Assembly: GCA_963169155.1 (NCBI GenBank)
Contig: CAUJGI010000269.1
Span: 1-10,418 of the forward strand
Source of the DNA: Chloroflexota bacterium
GTDB taxonomy: Bacteria > Chloroflexota > Anaerolineae > Promineifilales > Promineifilaceae
DNA length: 10,418 nucleotides
Direction: 5' to 3'
A program made the translations under genes and the position numbers. This document shows, in pieces, positions 1 through 5,833 of this stretch (position 1 is the first letter of the stretch; each line of letters opens with the position of its first letter). A model generated the notes under the pieces. The model searched no databases and was not told the origin of the DNA. It was given only the letters and a program-made list of their open reading frames with translations.

Positions 1-996
1 TTGGGCCTGGCATTCCCTGAAGAATATGGCGGTTCTGAGTTGGACATTCTTACCACCATGCTCACCATGGAAGGGTTGGGCTACGGCAGCCGCGACAACG
101 GCCTCAGCTTTGCCCTCAACGCCCAGATGTGGAGCGTGCAGCATCCCATTTTGACTGTTGGTACCGAAGAACAGAAGCGCAAATATCTGCCTGGGCTGAT
201 TAGCGGTGAAATCATTGGCGCGCACGGCATGACCGAACCGGATTCGGGCTCGGACGCTTACAGCCTGCGCACCCGCTACGAGAAGGTCGAGGGCGGCTAC
301 TGCTTAAACGGCACCAAGATGTTTGTGACCAGCGCGCCCATTTGCGACATTGCCGTGGTGTTTGCTACCAAGGACGCCAAGCTGGGCATGTGGGGCATCA
401 CCGCGTTTATTGTGGAGCGCGGCACGCCCGGTTTTAGCGTCAGCCGGGACATCGAAAAAATGGGGCTGCGCACCTCGCCGATGGGTGAGCTGGTGCTGGA
501 AGATTGTTTTATCCCCGAAGAAAACCTGCTGGGTCGTGAAGGTGGCGGGGCGAAGATCTTTGCCCATTCGATGGAGTGGGAACGCAGCTGTATTTTGGGC
601 AGCCACCTGGGGGCGATGGAGTTTCAGCTGGAAAAATGCATCCGGTACGCCCGCGACCGTAAGCAGGGCGGCCAGGCGATTGGCAAATACCAATCCATCT
701 CCAACCGCATTGCCGACATGAAGGTGCGCCTGGAGACGGCGCGTAACTTGCTGTACAAGGTGGCCTGGCTGAAGAGCCAGAAAAAGACGGCCACGATGGA
801 AGCGGCCATGGCCAAGCTGTATTTGAGCGAAGCGTACGTGGCTTCCAGCATGGACGCGATTCGCATTTTGGGTGGCTACGGCTACATGACCGAGTTTGAA
901 ATTGAGCGGGATTTGCGCGATGCGATGGGTGGCACGATCTATTCGGGCACCTCGGACATTCAGCGCAACATTATTTCTAGATTACTGGGGTTATAG
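1..996 (+). CDS. Prolyl-carrier-protein dehydrogenase, acyl-CoA dehydrogenase family (PltE/RedW type), 5' partial
   Basis: Flavoprotein predicted to oxidise L-prolyl bound to a carrier protein to pyrrolyl-2-carboxyl (four-electron oxidation). The frame is open at base 1, so about 50 N-terminal residues of a roughly 380-residue family lie outside the window; the TTG at base 1 is not the start. Visible in the 331-residue fragment: the acyl-CoA dehydrogenase signature GMTEPDSGSD (residues 76-85) and the C-terminal GTIYSGTSDIQR (311-322). The glutamate used as base in medium-chain enzymes (YEGTS) is serine here (S315). A glutamate in MEWERS (E194) sits where isovaleryl-CoA dehydrogenase and PltE carry theirs (remembered PltE has a WER motif and an FSGTS motif). 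That combination separates it from ordinary fatty-acyl-CoA dehydrogenases. It is followed after 2 bases by a proline-type adenylation gene, so the two are probably translationally coupled. An ordinary acyl-CoA dehydrogenase is the alternative, but context and active-site layout argue against it. Confidence 0.88.
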   Translation: MGLAFPEEYGGSELDILTTMLTMEGLGYGSRDNGLSFALNAQMWSVQHPILTVGTEEQKRKYLPGLISGEIIGAHGMTEPDSGSDAYSLRTRYEKVEGGYCLNGTKMFVTSAPICDIAVVFATKDAKLGMWGITAFIVERGTPGFSVSRDIEKMGLRTSPMGELVLEDCFIPEENLLGREGGGAKIFAHSMEWERSCILGSHLGAMEFQLEKCIRYARDRKQGGQAIGKYQSISNRIADMKVRLETARNLLYKVAWLKSQKKTATMEAAMAKLYLSEAYVASSMDAIRILGGYGYMTEFEIERDLRDAMGGTIYSGTSDIQRNIISRLLGL

Positions 997-998
997 CG

Positions 999-2591
999 AT
1001 GATATTTTCTTTGCCACAAGCGCTTGATAAAACGGCCGTAACCTATCCCACCCACGAAGCTATTCGCTGCAACGGCAAGGGCATCACCTACGCTACCTTG
1101 CAGCAGCAGGCCAACAACCTGGCCGTCATCTTGCAGCAGCAGGGTGTGCAGCGCGGCGACCGGGTAGGCGTTTACATTAATAAAGATGTGGAATCGGCCG
1201 TTTCTATCTACGGCATCATGAAGGCGGGTGCGGCGTACGTGCCGCTGGACCCGTTTGCCCCGGTGGAGCGCCTGAGCTACGTCATCAACGATTGCGGCAT
1301 TCGGGTGATTACCACCAAGCAAAATAAGCTGGCCCAGGTGCGCAGCATGGTGGCCGATACAAATCTGAGCTGCCTGATTGGCGTGGGGCCGCAGGACGGT
1401 TTAGACGTCACCTGCATCCCCTGGGAGCAGGTAACCGATCCGGACCGGCACGATGTGCCCGACATACACGTCATCGAGCAGGATCTGGCCTATATTTTGT
1501 ACACCTCTGGCTCCACCGGTACGCCCAAAGGCATCATGCACACCCATCGCAGCGCCCTCAGCTTTGCCGAGTGGGCCTGTGAGGTGTACGGGCTGACCGC
1601 TGAAGACCGCGTGACCAATCACGCGCCGTATCATTTTGATCTGTCCACCTTTGATTTGTTTGCCACGCTGCTGGCCGGCGGCACCACGATCATCATCCCG
1701 GAATATGTCACCAAATTCCCCGCCAGCCATTCCCAGCTGCTGCAGGACGAAAAAATTACGGTTTCTTACACGGTGCCCTTTGCCCTGATCCAGCTGATGG
1801 AGCGTGGGGCGCTAGAGGCGCGCGACCTGAGCGCGCTGCGCTGGGTGCTGTTTGCCGGGGAGGTCTTCCCCACCAAACATCTGCGTGAGTTGATGAAGCT
1901 GTGGCCCGACAAGCGTTTTAGCAATTTGTACGGTCCTACGGAAACCAACGTGTGTACGTATTACCATGTACCGCAGCTGGCCGAGGATTACGAAGACACC
2001 ATTCCGATTGGTTTGGCCTGCGCCAATGAGGAGATGCTGGTGGTGGATGCCGACAATGCGCCGGTCGCGCCGGGTGAAGTGGGCGAACTGCTGGTGCGCG
2101 GCGGCACGGTGATGCGTGGCTATTGGGGACGGCCGGATCTGAATGAAAAAGGGTTTTATCGTCGTTCGGTTTTTGGCCATTATGAAGACGTGTTTTACCG
2201 AACGGGCGACCTGGTATTGCAGGAGCCGGATGGCAACTTCCGCTATTTTGGCCGGAAGGACCGCCAGGTGAAAACGCGTGGGTATCGTGTGGAGTTGGAC
2301 GAGGTAGAAGTGGCGCTGCTGTCGCACGAGGATGTGAAGGAAGCGGCCGTTTACACCGTCTCTGATGGCAATGGCAGCAACCTGATTGAAGCGGCCGTTA
2401 TTCCCAACGAAAATGCAGAGTTGACGCAAAATCTTTTGGTCAAACATGTCGGCGAAAAGCTGCCGCCGTATGCGGTGCCTAACAAAATTCACGTTATGGC
2501 TGATTTCCCGCGCACGTCTACGGGCAAGATCAATCGGCGTGAACTCCAGGCAATGGCTGAACAACCGACAGAAACGGCCGTTGCTGGCTAA
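999..2591 (+). CDS. L-proline--[carrier protein] ligase, stand-alone adenylation enzyme (PltF/RedM type)
   Basis: Activates L-proline as prolyl-AMP and transfers it to a free-standing carrier protein. 530 residues, one adenylation domain only: A3 loop YTSGSTGTPKG (168-178), A4 HFDLSTFDLF (212-221), A5 YGPTET (311-316), A7 YRTGDL (400-405), A8 GRKDRQVKTRGYRVEL (418-433), A10 STGKINRREL (507-516) with catalytic K510. Aligning by eye to gramicidin synthetase GrsA gives the specificity residues D214, L215, F218, Y257, L284, A286, L310, V318, C319, K510, i.e. DLFYLALVCK. I recall this code from proline-activating enzymes of pyrrole pathways such as CloN4 and PltF. The ATG lies 2 bases after the dehydrogenase stop, with a GGGG tract at 987-990 as a modest ribosome site. 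The carrier partner is most likely the 79-residue protein at 4239. The final residues include an in-frame ACGGCCGT word. Confidence 0.93.
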   Translation: MIFSLPQALDKTAVTYPTHEAIRCNGKGITYATLQQQANNLAVILQQQGVQRGDRVGVYINKDVESAVSIYGIMKAGAAYVPLDPFAPVERLSYVINDCGIRVITTKQNKLAQVRSMVADTNLSCLIGVGPQDGLDVTCIPWEQVTDPDRHDVPDIHVIEQDLAYILYTSGSTGTPKGIMHTHRSALSFAEWACEVYGLTAEDRVTNHAPYHFDLSTFDLFATLLAGGTTIIIPEYVTKFPASHSQLLQDEKITVSYTVPFALIQLMERGALEARDLSALRWVLFAGEVFPTKHLRELMKLWPDKRFSNLYGPTETNVCTYYHVPQLAEDYEDTIPIGLACANEEMLVVDADNAPVAPGEVGELLVRGGTVMRGYWGRPDLNEKGFYRRSVFGHYEDVFYRTGDLVLQEPDGNFRYFGRKDRQVKTRGYRVELDEVEVALLSHEDVKEAAVYTVSDGNGSNLIEAAVIPNENAELTQNLLVKHVGEKLPPYAVPNKIHVMADFPRTSTGKINRRELQAMAEQPTETAVAG

Positions 2592-2600
2592 CTACCAAAA

Positions 2601-2626
2601 AATAATCACCTTTGGGTGCTTTTATT
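2601..2626 (+). terminator. Weak hairpin, possible intrinsic terminator after the adenylation gene
   Basis: Ten bases after the adenylation stop: CACC (2607-2610), loop TTTG, GGTG (2615-2618), then CTTTTATT. The outer AATAA (2601-2605) and TTATT (2622-2626) can extend the stem across a small internal loop. The A-rich left side could make it work on both strands. The GC core is only 4 bp, so it may be a pause or processing site instead. Confidence 0.35.
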
Positions 2627-2683
2627 AACCAGGGAAGCAAATCAGGCAGCCATAAAGGGACTGCGACGAATTGCTCAAACAAT

Positions 2684-2690
2684 GAAGGAT
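2684..2690 (+). promoter_or_regulatory. Ribosome binding site deciding the halogenase start
   Basis: GAAGGAT lies 7 bases before the ATG at 2698. The in-frame TTG at 2695 would be only 4 bases away, so ATG 2698 is preferred. Upstream, AGCAA (2636-2640) with TTGCT (2671-2675) and GCAG (2646-2649) with CTGC (2661-2664) can form a leader stem. Confidence 0.6.
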
Positions 2691-2697
2691 GTAATTG

Positions 2698-4029
2698 ATG
2701 AATGCATTTGAGAGTATTCCTGAAAGTTGTGATGTTGTGGTGATTGGCGGCGGCCCGGCCGGTAGTCACGCCTCCACGCTTTTGTCGCAGCGAGGGTTTG
2801 ATGTCGTCTTGCTGGAAAAGGCGCGTCATCCTCGCCCGATGGTGGGGGAGAGTTTGATCCCGCACTTTTGGAAGTTTATGGATATGTCTGGGGTGACCCC
2901 GAAAGTGGAAGAGGCCGGATTTTTGTCTAAGGCGGGTGGCATTACGGTGTGGAACGGCCGTATCCATCAATTCTCCTTCCGTACCTTTGGCTACAATCGC
3001 CCGGCTCTGCACGTCGAGCGCGATGAGTTTGACCACATCTTGCTGAAACATTCCGCCTCCTGTGGCACCCGCGTGTTTGAAGAGATCAACGTGACCGGCG
3101 TTGATTTCTCCACTGACAAGCCAGTGGTCCAGTACAGCAGTTTGCAAGGCGATTCCCGCGGCACCGGCCGTATTCAGTGCCGCTACGTGGTGGATGCCAG
3201 CGGCAACAGCACCGTGCTGGCCAAGCAGTTCAAATCGCGCCAGCTGGTAGCGGGCAAGCGCACTTTCCTGGGCATGTGGGGCTACTTCACCGGTAATCAC
3301 TACATCGGCGTAGACGGCAGCAGCTATGGCCCCGAAAGCGTGGGCAAGGTTGAGCCGGTGACCTTTATTTCCTCACATGAGGATGGCTGGGCCTGGCACA
3401 TTCAGCTGCGCGAAAAGGTCAGCATCGGCCTCATCATCAACACCGACCGCGTAAAGCGGATGGGCAAAAAAGAGCAGGAAGCTTACTTCCTGGAAACGGT
3501 TCACAATATTCCTTATTACCGTGAACTGTTGGCCCCGGCGACCTACCTTGAAGATTCGATGGCGTTCCGCCCGGACTATTCTTTCTACTCCACCAAGCTG
3601 GCTGGCAAGAATTTTGGCTGTATTGGCGATGCGGGCGCATTTGTGGACCCAATCTTCTCGCACGGAATTCAGGCGGCGCTGTACGCCGGGTCGATGTGTG
3701 CCTGGGCGGCGGAGTCTTCGTTTGGTCGGCCAGATCGCGCGGAAAATTACGGCCGTCTCCTGCAAACCCGGCTCCGGCAGCATTACGGCTTCTCCCGCTC
3801 CCTGGCCCTGGGCGATTACGGTGGTGATGGCGTAGATCCCGCCCTGGTCATTGATCTAATGAAATCCATGCCCCTGGTTGAGCTGGAAATGATGCTGGTG
3901 GCCTCTGACATCTCCAGCCGCTCCACCAACTTCCACGAGATGGCCCGTCAAGCGGGCTTCATGGAAGATGACTTTGCCCACGGGGTGATGTCTGGTAAAG
4001 CCAAGATTTTGGAAACTCTCAACGTTTAA
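2698..4029 (+). CDS. Flavin-dependent halogenase, probably acting on pyrrolyl-S-carrier protein (PltA type)
   Basis: 443 residues from ATG 2698; PltA is of similar length. Predicted to use FADH2, O2 and halide to halogenate the pyrrole ring while it is held on the carrier protein. Visible: N-terminal FAD motif VVVIGGGPAGS (13-23); VGES (49-52); SKAGG (77-81) with K78 in the place of the catalytic halogenase lysine; WAWHIQ (231-236), matching WxWxI of the halogenase WxWxIP motif but with Q instead of P; and GDAGAFVDPIFSHG (310-323), closely matching the second FAD-binding segment GDAARFVDPIFSSG that I remember from PltA. These together favour a halogenase over the related monooxygenases and geranylgeranyl reductases. 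It sits between a proline adenylation gene and a carrier gene, which supports a carrier-bound substrate. The sequence does not reveal chloride versus bromide, or mono- versus dihalogenation. A related hydroxylase remains possible. Confidence 0.83.
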   Translation: MNAFESIPESCDVVVIGGGPAGSHASTLLSQRGFDVVLLEKARHPRPMVGESLIPHFWKFMDMSGVTPKVEEAGFLSKAGGITVWNGRIHQFSFRTFGYNRPALHVERDEFDHILLKHSASCGTRVFEEINVTGVDFSTDKPVVQYSSLQGDSRGTGRIQCRYVVDASGNSTVLAKQFKSRQLVAGKRTFLGMWGYFTGNHYIGVDGSSYGPESVGKVEPVTFISSHEDGWAWHIQLREKVSIGLIINTDRVKRMGKKEQEAYFLETVHNIPYYRELLAPATYLEDSMAFRPDYSFYSTKLAGKNFGCIGDAGAFVDPIFSHGIQAALYAGSMCAWAAESSFGRPDRAENYGRLLQTRLRQHYGFSRSLALGDYGGDGVDPALVIDLMKSMPLVELEMMLVASDISSRSTNFHEMARQAGFMEDDFAHGVMSGKAKILETLNV

Positions 4030-4125
4030 CGTTTGCTTGGGCAAATGGTGGCTTTGCGATGTTGTTTCAGGTGTCTGACCCGACCTGACATCGCAAAGCC
4101 GTCGCCCAAACTAACGATTTTGTTT
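4030..4125 (+). terminator. Long hairpin with T-rich tail after the halogenase gene
   Basis: Begins on the base after the halogenase stop. The stem is built from CGTT (4030-4033) with AACG (4113-4116), TTGGGC (4037-4042) with GCCCAA (4104-4109), and a perfect 13-bp arm GGCTTTGCGATGT (4050-4062) with ACATCGCAAAGCC (4088-4100). The loop holds a small inner stem CAGGT (4068-4072) with ACCTG (4083-4087). TTTTGTTT (4118-4125) follows at once. The layout suits an intrinsic terminator, although the stem is unusually long. An RNA-stabilising or processing hairpin, or a small mobile inverted repeat, is the alternative. Confidence 0.6.
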
Positions 4126-4238
4126 CCGGCGTAAGGCTTTTCTAAAGAATTTGCTGATAAATTATATGAGAGTAGCCAGAGAAGGTTTCTGGTAAATGAG
4201 TTTAGTAAACCACCTTTTTCAATGGGAGATTCATTCAA

Positions 4239-4478
4239 ATGAACGTATCCGCAGTGCTGAAAGATTATATTCGCAAAGAATTGATGAATGGCGCCAATGG
4301 CGATCTGGACGAAAGTGAAAACCTGCTGGCGGCTGGCATCATAGATTCCCTGGGTATTCTCCGTCTGGTATCGTTTGTCGAAGAAAAGTTTGGCATTGAA
4401 GTGCCTGATGAAGATGTGACCATCGACAACTTCCAGAGCGTCAAATCTATGACCGACTACGTCGCTGCCCAAAGCTAA
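4239..4478 (+). CDS. Free-standing peptidyl/acyl carrier protein (PltL/RedO type)
   Basis: 79 residues, the usual size of a single carrier domain. The phosphopantetheine attachment site is S37 in GIIDSLGI (33-40), followed by the amphipathic helix LVSFVEEKFGIEV (43-55) typical of these proteins. It needs a phosphopantetheinyl transferase that is not in the window. Predicted role: accepts prolyl from the adenylation enzyme and holds it during oxidation and halogenation. It then passes it to a downstream acceptor, either the condensation domain at 5834 or a partner outside the window. GGGAG (4224-4228) is the ribosome site, 10 bases before ATG. The 113 bases between the preceding hairpin tail and this gene are AT-rich (TTATAT at 4162-4167), and I found no convincing -35 box there. 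Its 39-base distance to the next gene suggests cotranscription with the acyltransferase. Confidence 0.9.
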   Translation: MNVSAVLKDYIRKELMNGANGDLDESENLLAAGIIDSLGILRLVSFVEEKFGIEVPDEDVTIDNFQSVKSMTDYVAAQS

Positions 4479-4517
4479 AATCTGATCCCCCACCAATATC
4501 ACAAGGAATAACCCTTA

Positions 4518-5669
4518 ATGACCAGAAGATTTTTACTGATCATGGGACTGGGTATTTTGGGTGTAATCCTGAATCATTCAGCCACCTTTGGTTACCAGGC
4601 CACGTTTGACCTGGCCTGGCGTTATCGTCCAGAAGTGGCTGCTTCATGTGAGGATCTGACCCCCCCGGTAAGATGTCCCAATTATGACCAGGTTCATTCG
4701 GCCACTTACTGGGGGCTGACTGCTGTGCGCCGGTTTATTGCCTTTGGCGTGCCTGTGTTTTTGATGGTGTCTGGCTATTTTATTGCCTTTGCTGCTGGCC
4801 GAAAGGATGCCCGAATACAGTGGCCCATTCTGAAGGTCAGGGTCGTTGGTCTGCTAATTCCTTACCTCCTTTGGTCGGTAATTATTTTTGTGGGCCAGGC
4901 GCTGTTTTATAACCGGGTCTATCCCACGGCCTGGGACTACATCAGCCGGTTGCTGATTGGTGGCGCGACAGGTTCTTACTATTACATCCCGCTGATCATT
5001 CAGCTGTATTTACTGTCGCCGATTCTGGTGCCGTTGGCGAAAAATCATTGGAAATGGCTGCTGGTGGGTACGGCCGTCTTGATGCTGTTTGTAGAGGGGT
5101 TGCGCTATTTGCAGCTCTTTGGCATTGGCGGAACGGCCGTTAACACGCTGATCTCTTTCACCCCACTCTGGTTCTTCCCCCGGCGCCTGTTTTGGTTTGC
5201 CCTGGGTATCGTGTTTGGCTTTCACATTAGCGATTTCAAACCGTTTTTTACCCGCCACAAGAACAAGTTCGTCTACGGCGCTGTCGTTTTTTACTTCCTA
5301 TCCCTGGTTGAATTTGAGGTGTTGCTGGCCCTGTCCGGGCAGCCGTGGATTGACTTTTTCTCCACGTATACAACCACAATTTACGCGGGCCTCTTCACGT
5401 TTGCATTGCTTTCGGTGGATAAGTTGAAGCTGCCTATGACGCCGCAAATCACGGACCTTGGGGCTAAGGCTTTTGGTATTTACCTGGTTCACGAACAGGT
5501 GCTTGAACTGGTTGGAACACTTATGTTTCGGTATACGCCCTGGCTGTTGGGCTACCAGATTTTGTACCAGCCCATCATGATTTTCTTTGCCCTGGCTGTG
5601 CCCTTGCTGCTCATGTACCTTGTCAGCCGATCCCCCGCGAAAAAGTTATATAAATATTCCTTTGGCTAA
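4518..5669 (+). CDS. Acyltransferase-3 family integral membrane protein
   Basis: 383 residues, about ten hydrophobic segments (for example 4-19, 74-92, 109-128, 157-173, 180-197, 222-237, 252-270, 287-300, 316-335, 353-370). Family hallmarks: an early membrane-embedded histidine in ILNHS (H20), VPVFLMVSGYF (78-88) matching the family's second-helix motif, and FGIYLVHE (319-326). The loop between helices 1 and 2 is long and holds C44 and C53, which could form a disulfide if it lies outside the membrane. Relatives (OafA, WecH and antibiotic O-acyltransferases) move acyl groups onto hydroxyl or amino groups at the cytoplasmic membrane. Here it may acylate the product or an intermediate, or transfer the pyrrolyl group itself; substrate and donor cannot be read from sequence. 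AAGGAA (4503-4508) is a good ribosome site for ATG 4518. It is probably in one operon with the carrier gene. Confidence 0.85.
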   Translation: MTRRFLLIMGLGILGVILNHSATFGYQATFDLAWRYRPEVAASCEDLTPPVRCPNYDQVHSATYWGLTAVRRFIAFGVPVFLMVSGYFIAFAAGRKDARIQWPILKVRVVGLLIPYLLWSVIIFVGQALFYNRVYPTAWDYISRLLIGGATGSYYYIPLIIQLYLLSPILVPLAKNHWKWLLVGTAVLMLFVEGLRYLQLFGIGGTAVNTLISFTPLWFFPRRLFWFALGIVFGFHISDFKPFFTRHKNKFVYGAVVFYFLSLVEFEVLLALSGQPWIDFFSTYTTTIYAGLFTFALLSVDKLKLPMTPQITDLGAKAFGIYLVHEQVLELVGTLMFRYTPWLLGYQILYQPIMIFFALAVPLLLMYLVSRSPAKKLYKYSFG

Positions 5670-5670
5670 C

Positions 5671-5699
5671 TTGAGGCAATAGTCAGCGACAAATACGAT
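5671..5699 (+). promoter_or_regulatory. Candidate sigma70-type promoter for the C-T-TE gene
   Basis: TTGAGG (5671-5676) and TACGAT (5694-5699) are separated by exactly 17 bases, each matching 4 of 6 consensus positions. It starts one base after the acyltransferase stop, and a transcript would begin near 5706, just ahead of the terminator-like hairpin. It is based on visual matching only. Confidence 0.3.
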
Positions 5700-5702
5700 C
5701 AC

Positions 5703-5750
5703 ATAGGGCAACCCTATCAGGGCCCGAGGTAAACACCTCCCCGATTTTTT
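5703..5750 (+). terminator. Tandem hairpins with T6 tract: intrinsic terminator or attenuator
   Basis: First hairpin: ATAGGG (5703-5708), loop CAA, CCCTAT (5712-5717). Second: GAGGT (5726-5730), loop AAAC, ACCTC (5735-5739), extended across a CCC bulge by GGG (5720-5722) with CCC (5740-5742). TTTTTT (5745-5750) follows two bases later. It ends the carrier-acyltransferase unit. If the promoter at 5671 is real, it lies inside the leader of the next gene, where it would act as an attenuator. Confidence 0.6.
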
Positions 5751-5753
5751 GTG

Positions 5754-5806
5754 AATATGGCATTTGCAGCAACCGCTTGCTGAGCGGTGAGTGTCGCACC
5801 CATATT
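5754..5806 (+). promoter_or_regulatory. Nested inverted repeats in the leader of the C-T-TE gene
   Basis: Outer arms AATATGG (5754-5760) and CCATATT (5800-5806) enclose a perfect hairpin ACCGCT (5772-5777), loop TGCTG, AGCGGT (5783-5788). It begins 4 bases after the T tract and ends 27 bases before the chosen ATG. It could be a leader RNA structure or a paired operator. An in-frame TTG at 5777 falls inside this hairpin, which argues against it as the start. Confidence 0.4.
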
Positions 5807-5833
5807 TTGGTGCTGGAAACAGGCGACTTCTTT

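Noticed and set aside
1812..2564. Long reverse-strand open frame (250 residues) opposite the adenylation gene
   Set aside because: It lies wholly opposite a well-supported adenylation enzyme, has no recognisable domain, and arises from the codon bias of the + strand gene.
2695..2697. TTG start one codon before the halogenase ATG
   Set aside because: The GAAGGAT ribosome site is better spaced for the ATG at 2698.
2530..3300. Long reverse-strand open frame (256 residues) opposite the halogenase
   Set aside because: It covers the halogenase FAD motif and the intergenic terminator, and its sequence shows no family motif; it is a shadow frame.
5777..5833. Alternative TTG start adding 19 residues to the C-T-TE protein
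   Set aside because: It lies inside the nested leader hairpin, has no good ribosome site, and the added residues are not part of the condensation domain.
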